Positions 22,443-32,169 of a stretch of 64,000 nucleotides of DNA are shown piece after piece. The number at the start of each line of letters is the position of its first letter. Position 1 is the stretch's first letter. A program made the position numbers and the translations under genes. The notes beneath the pieces are model-generated. The model made no database searches and was not told the origin of the DNA. It saw only the letters and a list, made by a program, of their open reading frames with translations. This DNA is from Odontocerum albicorne (Eukaryota; Arthropoda; Insecta; Trichoptera; Odontoceridae). Location: positions 15,073,757 to 15,137,756 of the forward strand of contig OX463856.1 in assembly GCA_949825065.1 (NCBI GenBank). Direction: 5' to 3'.

Positions 22443-23606
22443 ACATTGACGCTTGCCCTACAATATTGCACGAATTATCGTATCGTCTAACAGCTATTTA
22501 ATTCTAGTGAATATAATTGTATTTACTCGAAAAATCGGAAAAGTATTGAATAAAATGTAAACGAATCCTAAGATGGTTTGGACTTAACGAGAGAATAAGT
22601 TTTGAAATGCTCACCAAACAAATTTAAGTCAGGAATTAATGGAGTGTGAGGAAACATCTGTATTTTATCCAAGAATAAAAAAAACCCTTAATTTGGAAGA
22701 CCCTTTACGACCTAACTAATGTTTGACTAATTTAAAACTAATGTAACTAAATTTAAGTTGAATTTTGAAGTTTGGCTTTTAAGTGAATACATTTTGGAGT
22801 GTAGATCGTTTGACCGTTAATATGTCGTAATTTATTTACAAGTTAAATAGTTCCAAAAGGATAATTTATGTTTTTAATGAAAACAATGTAGGTAACTTCC
22901 AGTCCTTCGTACCTCCGAAATGAAAAAAATGTTTTTTTTTCAGGGGTGGGTTCAGTGTACTATTGAAACTGGTGATTTTCTACACATACCCACCATGTTA
23001 ATCGCACGGCTTAACAAGTCGTAATAAATTTTATTTTCTTTGTTTTTCTCCAATCAAGTGAAATCATTGTTTAACTTGTTTTCGAGCAAGTATAAAAATA
23101 ACACTAAGACTTTATTTTCATGAACAATATTGAATCAAAATCATGCAGTATTGAAATATTTCTCGTGAAATTCCCTTTTCTTTAATTTTTTGTGAATTAA
23201 TAAGTGTCATTCTGTGTCAATCAATCAATAAAAGATCCTTTGTAAAATAAATGTTTTTGATATAAATTATATTTTAGTACAATGTAATTTTTTATACTTC
23301 TTTATTTTATAATTTTGATTTTTGTAATGCTTTATAAATTTATTAAATTTTTTATTCTGTTTCGTTTTATGTCAACTACCTGCCTTATGATGGACATGTG
23401 CTTTATTAGGCAGGAGAGTGTTTGTATATTTCGATATAAAAATTTAAAAATATAAATAAAATTAAAACATAACAATGTGTAATAATTGTATACTCAGGAT
23501 AATTAAATGATTTCACGTTGACAATAATATCCAATATTTATCCGATATTTATGGTCTTTTAATGGGCTCGATTTTCGTTTGTACATCATTTTTATAAAAA
23601 TTGTTG
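22443..23606. other. Anonymous AT-rich sequence
   Basis: No recognised gene or repeat. Confidence 0.5.
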
Positions 23607-23720
23607 CCGTCTGGTTATAACTTCAGGTCTCGTTAGCATCGTTCTTGTTTGTTGGAACAGATTGCCATATTGCAATTAGCCCCAAATTTTATGGCGTATG
23701 TGCAACACAATATGTAATAA
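23607..23720 (+). mobile_element. SINE-A 3' half
   Basis: CCGTCTGGTTATAACTTCAG, TTGTTTGTTGGAACAGATTG, CAATTAGCCCC, then a degenerate tail. The head is missing. Confidence 0.65.
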
Positions 23721-24044
23721 TTATATTAACTTTTTAATTGTTATTGAACATCTTACAGTTTAAATACTTCAATACAGGACACTCTTTATTTAATTTCTAG
23801 TAACAGAAAAAACATTTAGTGCCATTAAGAGAGCAAACTCTCCACTATGGTAAAAACTACGCACTGATTACTTACGAGTATGTTTTATTATATGTGTTTT
23901 ATTCCACTATTTCATATACCTACTGGTTAGAATTAAATTATTTGTTGTAGAATCGACTAACAAATTTACTAACTTAAAAAAATATATTAAATGGGCATCA
24001 GGTACATTATCCTTTATTTTTGTAACCACTTTTTATTTCTGCCA
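23721..24044. other. AT-rich spacer
   Basis: No feature seen. Confidence 0.5.
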
Positions 24045-24295
24045 AACACGTTCTGATGCACCCGTAACTCAAGGGCTGTAAGAAACTTGGTAATGCACCT
24101 GTTTTACAGCCCTTGAGTTACGGGTTTGATTTTCATTGGAACCCAATTTATTTTAAATAGGATCCCAGTCTTATTTTCACTAAAAGTATCTTGAACATCC
24201 GTTTGGCTATAAAGATATTGCCACGTGACAATTAAGTCGGGTGGAAGTGTACGCCACGAAATTGTAATTCAATACAAAATTGGCAGGGACATTCA
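24045..24295 (+). mobile_element. SINE-A copy with a duplicated inverted head
   Basis: Body and tail are recognisable: GGAACCCAATTT, GATCCCAGTCTTATTTTCAC, TGACAATTAAGTCGGG, and a tail with AATTCAATAC. The head region is embedded in a perfect 22-bp inverted repeat, listed separately. Confidence 0.75.
24060..24125. repeat. Perfect 22-bp inverted repeat in the SINE head
   Basis: The left arm 24060-24081 begins ACCCGTAACTC. The right arm 24104-24125 is its exact complement and ends GAGTTACGGGT. The 22-nt loop contains CTTGGTAATGCACC, an A-box remnant. The right arm supplies the B-box half of the SINE. Confidence 0.92.
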
Positions 24296-24989
24296 TATTG
24301 ATATTTTTATAACATTTTGACAGACTGGGTTTGATGTAAATAGTTCCATTTATTTAGGTGTTTCAATGAAATTGTGTCAATATACATTTAATGCTGAGAA
24401 TTTTTTATAGCTCACAGATGCGTCAACTTGGCTTTGTTGCCTTGTTCATGTGTGACTTTTGCAGGGGAAAGTCAGCTGTCTCAGAAAAGGCATTTAGATT
24501 AGTGGGTTTGTTGATATAGGCTGTTTGCCTTGTAGAATTATGCAAACATTCAAATAAACAAATAAAAAGGAAATGGATACATTGAGACTACCAGATTTTC
24601 CACTCTGTATCTGTATCATCGGAACAACTATCACGAATAGTTGTTCCATATCACCTTTTCCTGGAGGACATGATACCATTCATCTTGCAATAGGGGATGC
24701 GGCGATAAGATTTGCTGTTCTACCCTGCGTCATTTAACACGTTCACTGCCAACCTAATCTCCATAGCTTTAATATTATTTTTTGTTTTAAGTACTTAAAT
24801 TGGGGTGTTATTTTATTCATGAATATTGAAAATAAAATATACCTACTATTTATTGAAAACACAATCGGCCTAGTGCCATAAATTTATTGGCGATAGCCAC
24901 TAATGCACTCCCTCAGTAAAATTATAAAAACGGACGAAAAACGTATAAACTATTATATACTACACGAGTTTGTATGTTCAAAATAATTT
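24296..24989. other. Anonymous sequence
   Basis: No recognised feature. Confidence 0.5.
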
Positions 24990-25174
24990 TGTTGTGTTCT
25001 ATACAACTTCGTGGGCTCATTGTTATCTCTTTCAACCAACCAGAAATATATTACGGAGGCCTTAAGTGAAAACTAAACTGGACTTATATCAACAAAAAAT
25101 GGGTTTCAAAGGGAATCAGGACCGCAACCCCCGGATCTGAAGACAGACGTTTTATTATATAAGCCATGGAGGTT
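24990..25174 (-). mobile_element. SINE-A, near full length
   Basis: Reverse-strand copy: tail remnant TGTTCTATACAACTTCGTGG, CTTTCAACCAACCAGAAATA, CCTTAAGTGAAAACTAAAC, GGACCGCAACCCC and AAGCCATGGAGGTTG. Confidence 0.8.
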
Positions 25175-26190
25175 GCAACGGGGTTTAATGAAGAATATAG
25201 TCATCGAATGTCGTGGAGAGTTGATACGTCCCAAACTGTACATTTCCTGTCTCTATTACAGTTCCCCTTGTGATCGTCGTCACGTCGAGGATATAATTGA
25301 TAAAACGAGCTACCGTAGCTCGTCACACTATATCGCGTAGGTGCCGCGTAGCCTATGCCTCATACCAGTCGATATCGCGTAGTTGGTATTGAACATGATA
25401 AAAAATTTCACCGAATGTGTGAAGAAACAAAAACAAAATGTTGGTTTAGGTGTAATTTTAAAGTAGATTGATACAATCAAAATAAGTTAAGTGAATGTTT
25501 GGTTCAAAGTTTTAGTAAATTCTGAATTAACAAATTTAAGCTTTCAACGATGTGCCAACTAATAACTACTCGTAGCTTAACAAGAAAAAAAAGCAAAGTT
25601 GAATTGTCTAGAAGCCACCTCTTGATTTAGAATTTATTTTAATGTTTCAGCCAAATAGTCAAGATTATCGCCTGAAAGTTAGGAGACTATTTTTTTCTCT
25701 TCTTATTTTTCAAACTGGGCTCAAAAATTGACCTTAACGAGTTTGAAAATGTTGAAAACAAACATTAATCGTACAAATGAATTCAACTTGTGAAATATGC
25801 CCTAACTAACGATTTTAAATTAAATCAAACTTTTCCAGGTGAGGTCGAGGGAGGGAGAGAGAGGGAATAAATCAGCCATCCCATTGGTGGAGAAAAGGTC
25901 GAATAAAAGTTTTTTACTGTGAAATACTTAAATTAATCACTCGAAGCAATGTTCACGGCCTGGTCTGAAACTTAATTAATTAAAGTCACATTTAACATTT
26001 CGTATAAAAAGCGATAAAATAAGATTGAAGGGGCTAATTCAGGTTTAACAGCACATTAGAACCGATAAAGTGTTACCGTTATAAAAGGTGTTATTATAAA
26101 GGAAAAAGGTTAAGTTATTTTTAAAATAGTTCTGCTTGCCACTGGTTTGCTTTATAACAAACATTTAAACTTTGTTGAAAATACTCATTT
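25175..26190. other. Anonymous sequence with a small palindrome
   Basis: A G+C-richer patch (25190-25390) contains the palindrome at 25305-25323 (arms ACGAGCTAC/GTAGCTCGT, 1-nt centre) and TATCGCGTAG twice. The remainder is AT-rich with a GGGAGAGAGAGGG run near 25850. No gene recognised. Confidence 0.5.
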
Positions 26191-26195
26191 CATGT

Positions 26196-26546
26196 AGTTC
26201 CGTTCGGTTTTCCCAAGGTCAATGCTGGGTGGTGTTATATTGTCCCAAAGTACAGGCAATGCTGGGTGGTGTTATATTGTCCCAAAATACAGGCAATGCT
26301 GGGTGGTGTTATATTGTCCCAAAGTACAGGTAGTATCATTATTTTTGTTTTATTTGTATTTATGTTGAGGCTGAATTAAAACATTATTATTAATATTTAT
26401 TTTGTAATTCCGTTCAGCTACATTGAATAATTTGCTGATTAATTTTTTTTAGTTCCGTTCAGAAATGTATATTACGTGCGTTTCATTTTTATAGTTCCGT
26501 TCAGCTACATTTAATAATATTCTGATTTAAGTTTTCTAGTTCCGTT
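26196..26546 (+). repeat. AGTTCCGTT tandem array, left part
   Basis: The unit start (A)(G/A)TTCCGTT occurs at 26196, 26406, 26451, 26493 and 26538, with spacing of 42-45 bp over the last four. A 37-bp triplicate is embedded in the first gap. The same unit resumes after the LINE at 27334 and 27375, so the LINE split the array. Confidence 0.85.
26220..26330 (+). repeat. 37-bp tandem repeat, 3 copies
   Basis: CAATGCTGGGTGGTG begins units at 26220, 26257 and 26294. Each unit is 37 bp and the copies are nearly identical (one G/A difference seen). Confidence 0.95.
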
Positions 26547-27320
26547 GACACCGTTTTACTAGCCGAAAGCGTCAATGATCTCCAGGACCTTCTTAATCTT
26601 GTTGACGAGTCCGGTGAAAGAGTGGGTCTTACAATAAATGTCAGTAAAACCAAGTGGATGACATTCGGGCGGTTGGATTACAGTGGGTCAGTGTTGTGTT
26701 TGAACGGCCGTAGCGTCGAAAGGGTGGAGAAATTCAGATACCTCGGCAACATACTCACGCAGTCTCTCGACCCGGATGTGGAAATCAGGTGCAGAATTGA
26801 GGCAACAAGAACTGCATTTAATAAAATGATGTCGCTCTTCTGTGATGACAACTTAAATTTGAAACTCCGTCAGAGGATGATTAGATGCTATGTGTGGTCT
26901 GTTTTATTGTACGGTTGTGAAACATGGACCTTGAAAGTCCAGGCAATGAACAGACTGGAAGCATTTGAAATGTGGTTGCATCGTCGAATGCTCAAAATTC
27001 CCTGGACAGACATGGTGACAAATACCGAAGTCCTGAGGCAAGCTAGAGCTGACAGGGAGTTGTTGTCCACTATAAAAGTTAGAAAGATTTCATATCTGGG
27101 TCACGTGCTGCGTGGAGAGAAGTACCACTTGCTCCAGCTTATGTTGAAGGGGAAAATCGAGGGACACCGGGGGCCCGGAAGAAGACAGATGTCCTGGCTG
27201 CGGAATGTGAGGGAGTGGACCGGCATCCGGAGTGTAGAGGAGCTGTTCCGGGCGGCTCAGGACCGAGACGGATTCGCCGAAGTGATCGCCAACGTTGTGG
27301 GAACCCGACAGGGCACTTAG
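26547..27320 (+). pseudogene. LINE-1 reverse transcriptase C-terminus, frame intact
   Basis: About 258 codons in one frame, the longest coherent coding stretch in the window. It begins DTVLLAESVNDL, which follows the YAD of the YADD catalytic box in this family, so the copy lost the catalytic motif and everything upstream. Next come LTINVSKTKWM (the motif after YADD), FRYLGNILTQ, LLYGCETWTLK, HRRMLKIPWTD, YLGHVLRGEKY, GRRQMSWLRNVREWTGI, and a stop. The order is typical of arthropod non-LTR elements: RT thumb, then a basic tail. An apparent GTG start at 26622 has no meaning. Intact length would be several times greater. The lack of stops suggests recent insertion. The clade is not settled. Confidence 0.9.
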
Positions 27321-27333
27321 AAGAAGAAGAAGA
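26547..27333 (+). mobile_element. LINE-1, 5'-truncated insertion with 9-bp target duplication
   Basis: The element starts at GACACCGTT, in frame with the reverse transcriptase, and ends with TAG and a GAAGAAGAAG tail. AGTTCCGTT flanks it exactly at 26538-26546 and 27334-27342, as expected of target-primed insertion. Because that motif is also the start of the local tandem unit, the duplication could instead be two neighbouring array units. Confidence 0.85.
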
Positions 27334-27408
27334 AGTTCCGTTCGGCTATGTATAATATGCCTGCTTCAATTTTATAGTTCCGTTCAGCTATGTACATTTA
27401 ATATTATA
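27334..27408 (+). repeat. AGTTCCGTT tandem array, right part
   Basis: Units start at 27334 and 27375 (41 bp apart): AGTTCCGTTCGGCTATGTA and AGTTCCGTTCAGCTATGTA. They continue the array at 26.2-26.5 kb. Confidence 0.85.
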
Positions 27409-27420
27409 GGACGAGTTGAC

Positions 27421-27505
27421 TATAGGCTTTGCCTACTGAAACGACTTTAATATCGATCTTGCCTACTGAAACGACTTAACTATAGGCTTTGCCTACTGAA
27501 ACGAT
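27421..27505 (+). repeat. 30-bp tandem repeat, 2.8 copies
   Basis: Units begin TATAGGCTTTGCCTACTGAA at 27421, TATCGATCTTGCCTACTGAA at 27451, and again the first form at 27481. All share GCCTACTGAAACGA. Confidence 0.93.
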
Positions 27506-28599
27506 TCTCTAAGTACACAAAATGAAGAGTTAAGCATTGTTATACATTTGTACCCCGCGGTTCGCCTTTACCTTAAAATGATGAAAATTTTAAATGATGC
27601 TTTGTGGATAGTCAAATTTTTCATAAAGTATAACGTGGATGTATTTTTGTTTATTTATTCTTATGGAGCCCTTCAAAATATCTAAACTGGTTTTGGACAT
27701 ATTTAAGAGCATGGCCGGAAGATAATGTTGTTTTGGGTCCATTAATCAAGCTTTCAAAATTAACAACCATTGGAGTATGCACGGATAGTCATAGCATGTG
27801 TTGGCAATACAACGCCGCTGACTCATGTGAGTATTATTAGACAAATTATTATATCTAATGATTTGTTTTTTTTTTCAGGAACTTTCGGAAATTGAACTTA
27901 CGAGTAAAAGAAGCGTCTTGAGAAAGTATGATTTAAAAATACTGAATGTCATTAGTAGGTTTTTAGTAAAATCTGAAAGAATTTGGGTCAATTTGTGTGC
28001 TTTTTACAAATAAAAGAGTCATTAAGTTCTAAAAATCCTTAAACTGCGTAAAAAATTACCACTAAGGTCCAAAAGTCTTCGGCCAGAACAGGCTGGATCG
28101 TGGATTGACAGATACCAGATATATATTTAACGACGCTAAGATGCTGTCCACGGATAATCTTCTCTGTCATATACATCGATTTTGTATTAATCAGTGACTT
28201 TGTTACTCCAATAAGTACTTGAATAATAAAGTTGTTAATCGATTATAATTATTTTGTTATTTATGTAATATTGGTCGCAGCTTCCATAAAAAAAAACAAA
28301 AAAATCACTAAACGAAATAAAATTTAAATTAAAACAGTTTCCAAATAAACTTTAAAACATATCACACAAAGCAATGGAGTTCAACAACATAAATAAGAAA
28401 ATAAACGATTTGAACGCATAACAAGAACAAAAAACCTTTTTATATAGGAAAATAAATGGCATGGAGTGATTCAAATATAAAAATTATAATTATAATTTTT
28501 AATGCTATTTAGTGGAATAACAAAGATGGTAACAAAGAAAATTTACATTTTCCCAATAATCAAATGGCGTGGTGGTACGAGTATGTATAACTAAAGGCG
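27506..28599. other. Anonymous sequence
   Basis: No gene recognised. Near 28195-28245 the reverse strand reads TTGGAGTAACAAAGTCACTG, resembling the end of the PLE-B tail (weak). Confidence 0.45.
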
Positions 28600-28912
28600 A
28601 TTTGAGCAAAAACAAAGCTGGATGAAAAAGGGCACGATTAGAGGTTTTGGACAAGTTAAAAAATGGATGATGAATTATTGACTAGGCAAATTTATAATAC
28701 AAGTATCAGTGGGAGTTATGGTAGAGGACGACTGTGAAAATAATGGTTAGATCAAGTGAATTAAATTTTGAAAGGAGGAAATGTAATAAGCAAGAGAAAG
28801 TGTATGAGATGGATGAATGTGAAAGCCGTCAAAAGAGTTTGTCTTGATAGTAAAGTTTCGCACTCAGTCTTCTCTGACTATCCCAACAGGGAAATGGCAG
28901 AATAAGATATAT
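28600..28912 (+). pseudogene. LINE-2 C-terminal fragment
   Basis: Forward-strand remnant: segments for TRQIYNTSISGSYGRGRL, WLDQVN, CMRWMNVK, and the 3' end CTGACTATCCCAACAGGGAAA. Multiple frameshifts. Confidence 0.75.
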
Positions 28913-29063
28913 TTAAAAAAAAACGTAATTTATAATAAAATATTTTAATGTTGTTTAAGTGCAACGTGAAAGCTTAAATGTTTGATGATTTTTTAAAACT
29001 ATTTTCGAAGAATGGATTACGTTAACAAATAAAGTATCTTAATTTTAATTCATTACATTATTT

Positions 29064-29490
29064 TAAGTTAAGGCATTAACATTGTGGAGGTTTAAGGACA
29101 TTGTAATTTATTCTTAAATAGCTAATCATTCTCACCGTGAAAACCATACATTTTCTATCAAATTCTTACATATCAGTAGTAACGGAATAATTTGGACAGA
29201 TTAGAGGCCCTAGAAATTTCTAAGAGAGTGCATCGGGGTGAACATCTGGTAAACACATATATTCCCTGAATCTCGCCACTCCTCGCTGAGGTAGTCTCCT
29301 CCCTCCCTTCACTCACAGTCTCCAACCCGAATGTTTACCGTTAGTAGTGTGTATGTCGGTACCAGTTCGAACAGAATTCAGTAGTGTTTTTGCTCCCTGA
29401 TGATGAGGCGAAAGCCTTGAAACCGGTAGGGTTATACCGTTACAAAAAGTAGAAGAAACAGTGTTTGATAAAATAAGTTTCAATTAATTT
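29064..29490 (+). mobile_element. PLE-A copy 1, internally deleted
   Basis: Starts with the PLE-A leading segment GCATTAACATTGTGGAGG...GACATTG. It jumps within AATTTATT to the end of the GIY-YIG region (TAATCATTCTCACCGTGAAAA, encoding the H..ENH motif). It then runs on through GGACAGATTAGAGGCCCTAG, CATCGGGGTGAACATCTGG, GTCGGTACCAGTTCGAACAG, CCTGATGATGAGGCG and ACAGTGTTTGATAAAATAA. Compared with the 39.3-40.4 kb copy it lacks all RT and most nuclease sequence. Confidence 0.85.
29387..29448 (+). ncRNA. Candidate hammerhead-like ribozyme motif at the PLE-A end
   Basis: CTGATGA (29397-29403) is followed by a hairpin GAGGC-GAAA-GCCTT (29405-29418), GAAA (29419-29422) and a second hairpin CGGTA-GGGTTA-TACCG (29424-29439). 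TTTTTG (29387-29392) can pair with CAAAAA (29443-29448) as stem I. The order matches an open-stem-I hammerhead, a type reported in Penelope-like elements. Weak points: one extra U after CUGAUGA, and the A15.1-U16.1 closing pair needs a bulged C. The minus-strand copy at 39317-39365 keeps stem II by G-U pairing but has CTGATAA in place of CTGATGA. Confidence 0.5.
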
Positions 29491-30076
29491 AATTTCTTTT
29501 CATCCACTCTGTTTCTTCTTCTCTGTCGCTTGCTTTTTTCCTTAGTTTTATGAAACAAAATTGGTATGCGAATTTTCTTCGGAAAATAACTCAAATCGTT
29601 TTTAAATAGGTTCTTGAAAATAAACAAGGTTTCCATAATTTCAGCACTTTTTGTCCTATTTTTTTTCCTACTTTTGTCTTGAGAACTCTGTGATAAAAAT
29701 ATTACGACACGTGCAATTGTGGAAAAGACTGCGATGATTTACAAATGAACGTATGTACGATAAAATAATCCCACATAATAAATTAAAATGATAGTAATTC
29801 CATCATTTAAGTAATCTACGTTTACGCTAATTAATTTTAACTCGGTTTATTCTGTTGAAAATATTAAAAGTAAAAAAAGTTATTCAAAAGAAACGATCAA
29901 CTGGAGTTAGTTTGCTGATCTATAACGAGTGTCTGAAAGGCACTTCCGAATATCTGAACCTTGAAATGGGATCTTGCATGTCTTTTGAGGACTTTTATTT
30001 TTGTTATAAGGTACATTGTACCGTTTACTTATATAAATAAACACTTGTACAAGTCTAGTGTGCTTGTTAGTTTTAA
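29491..30076. other. Anonymous sequence
   Basis: No recognised feature. Confidence 0.5.
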
Positions 30077-30197
30077 ATAGGCAAACTCTTAAACCAGACT
30101 GAGATCCTTTCTTTGATTTTTTGGGTACCATTGAGAATCGAACCCGAAATTATCGAGTGGAAGACAAGTTTCTTACCAACTAAGCCACGGATGTAGT
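30077..30197 (-). mobile_element. SINE-A 5' half
   Basis: AAACCAGACTGAGATCC, GAGAATCGAACCCGAAATT (B box) and TTCTTACCAACTAAGCCACGG (A box) on the reverse strand. The tail is missing. Confidence 0.8.
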
Positions 30198-30269
30198 CAG
30201 TTGTACTTTAGTAATAGTTAGTTTATTAATGTTTTCACTTACCAACATTAATTAACTTACTGACCGAAG

Positions 30270-30443
30270 ACATCGTACGATAAAAAAGACAGAGAAGACA
30301 TTATTGGCGAGATCACATTCAAAGAATGGATGTGACCCAGATTCACCATATAGCTTCCAATGGTTATCCTATAGGAAGCCGACCACCAGGCAGACGCCCA
30401 AAGAGATGGAGGCATAGCTGGTAGTGCACATCTCAGGAAAAAT
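30270..30443 (+). pseudogene. LINE-4 C-terminal fragment
   Basis: Encodes RRHYWRDHIQRMDVTQIH then SRPPGRRPKRWRHSW, a stop, and CTSQE. It parallels FWREHVDRM...RRLPGRTPKRWKDSWTSSSQD at 7.5 kb. Same family on the opposite strand; no RT domain. Confidence 0.72.
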
Positions 30444-30467
30444 GAAAAAATAAGTCAATAATTAAAA

Positions 30468-30530
30468 TAGTTGGAAGAGATTGCCACATGGTAATAAACT
30501 CGCCAGGTTAAAAAAAAAAAGTAAAATAAT
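30468..30530 (+). mobile_element. SINE-A 3' remnant
   Basis: AGTTGGAAGAGATTGCCACA, AATAAACTCGCCAGGTT, then an A run. Confidence 0.7.
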
Positions 30531-30569
30531 ATTTTTAGTTGAGGACGTATGTGAAAGAACAATTTAACT

Positions 30570-31160
30570 GCAATGATAATTTTTCAAATATGGACTACTA
30601 CCTTGATCAAAAAGTTTTAGGACTTTATTCATAAAATCGAAAATACAAGTTTATTCGTCAAAATCGATTCCATTCGGAAAAAGTCGCAGGGAGCCAGATC
30701 AGGGGAATTCGAAGGCTGCTGGATAGTAATCGTGTTGTTTTTGGTCAAAAACTCATGGAAATCATGTCTTTCGCGATTTCAACGCGGTCCTTTTTTTGCA
30801 TGAAATTGAGGTCTTTCGGCACCAGTTTTGCAGCAACACGTCTGAGTCCCAAATCACTAACCAAAATGTCTTGAGCTGATCCATAAGCAATGTTCAAGTC
30901 CTCTGCCAGCTCTCTAATGGTCAATTTGCGGTTTTCGGCCAACATTTCTTTGATTTTATCGATGTTTTCATCGGTTTTCGACTGCCACTGCGTTCGTCAT
31001 CCTCGACCGACTCACGACCACTTTTGAAGCGTTAGTGCCACCGAAAAACACTTCTCCAACATTTCCAAGGTCTGCGGACCGTTAAATCCGTTTTTCACAC
31101 AAAATTTCATACAATTGAAACAGCTATAACTGTAACAGCTATAAGAGTAACAATTGAAGG
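30570..31160 (-). mobile_element. mariner-type DNA transposon, internally deleted
   Basis: Only the first quarter and short C-terminal parts of the transposase are present, joined by two deletions (see the pseudogene entry). Terminal inverted repeats and a TA duplication could not be placed confidently. Non-autonomous as it stands. Confidence 0.78.
30590..31110 (-). pseudogene. mariner transposase remnant
   Basis: Reverse strand. The start region MKFCVKNGFNGPQTLEML leads, after one frameshift, into a second helix-turn-helix block: MLAENRKLTIRELAEDLNIA, YGSAQDIL, DLGLRRVAAKLVPKDL (30745-30945). The frame then breaks near 30760 and resumes as HEFLTKNNTITI...SPDLAPCDFF, the block holding the third catalytic aspartate. 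Immediately after, GIDFDE resembles the extreme C-terminus. The first two catalytic aspartates and the region after CDFF are deleted. Family knowledge: mariner transposases use a DDD triad with an SPDLAPxD block. Subfamily unresolved. Confidence 0.82.
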
Positions 31161-31175
31161 TTTATTTATATACTA

Positions 31176-31400
31176 GTTGCAACCCGTGAAATATTCACGG
31201 AAGTAAAACAAATTCTACATTTATGAAAATATATATTCATAAATATAGAATTTGTTTATATATACCAATTATACATCGTCCCCTTTTTCACCGGTTCAAA
31301 AATTATTAGCTGGGTATTTAAAATTCGTTCAGTTACCACGGACCCACCGAGATTCAAATTTCGAATTACTTTCGGAGAGAATCCAAGTATTCCTCTCTCG
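31176..31400 (+). repeat. Retroelement 3'-end-like repeat with hairpin
   Basis: ATACTAGTTGCAACCCGTGA leads into a hairpin: arms 31206-31227 (AAACAAATTCTACATTTATG...) and 31236-31257, 22 bp with one mismatch. Then CGTCCCCTTTTTCACCGG and GTTACCACGGAC. The opening resembles a conserved 3' module seen in many insect SINE/LINE ends. A second, shorter start occurs at 32170 (ATATTTGCAACCCGT). Confidence 0.55.
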
Positions 31401-31479
31401 CTCTCTTGTATTCAAAATTCAATTCTTGTATTCTTTCTTTGACGACAACCATCGTATGGGTTTTGGCCTATTTATGCTA

Positions 31480-31849
31480 TGATTTATATTTATATTATAT
31501 TATATTTATATTTATATATTTTGAAAATGTACAATAAATTATATCAAAAGTGCTGTTAATATTTCTATTGTATAAATAAATCGGAAAATTTTATCAAAAT
31601 GTGTGTCAACGAACTATTAGTATCCATTTATATACTTACTAAAATCAAATTGCTAAAGCTTTTAAAACTAAGTAAGAATAAAATATCGGCAAAAATTTCC
31701 ACTTACTTTACATTATATCTAATAACTCTATTTGAGTGGTTTTTAATTTACGCGCTGTTTTCGTGGAACCAATTACCCGCGGGAATGGAGGGATTACTGT
31801 TTTTTTATTATTAAAAAAGTTCAAAGACATTTTTTTTAATTAAATTAAA
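31480..31849. other. AT-rich spacer
   Basis: TATATTTATA runs near 31480-31520, then sequence with no recognised feature. Confidence 0.5.
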
Positions 31850-32135
31850 AAGAGCAGTCTGTGAGGGTTTGAGCATGGAGAATGAACGACTGAAAAAATA
31901 CTAGTAAACCAAACTACAGTCAAATGTGAATGAAAAACGTGGTAGAAGAAGACCAAAGATAGTATGTTTGGATCAAGTGAGTGATATTTTGAACGAAATA
32001 TGTATAAAATGTCAGTGAAATCGTATACGAGATGAGAATAATGGATGCGGAAGAGGCGAAGAATGTGTGTCGAAGGAAAGTTTGGCGCCCTATTCTCTTT
32101 GCCTATCCCAACAAGGAAATAGCATATATGTATGC
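31850..32135 (+). pseudogene. LINE-2 C-terminal fragment
   Basis: Pieces for RGRRRPK, LDQVSDILNE, EEAKNVCRRKVWRPILFAYP and the AACAAGGAAATAGC end. Frames are interrupted. Confidence 0.75.
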
Positions 32136-32169
32136 TTTATTAGATATACATTTCACCCCTTTATTAGTT

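Noticed and set aside
26888..27070. 60-residue reverse frame
   Set aside because: It is the antisense shadow of the LINE-1 reverse transcriptase.
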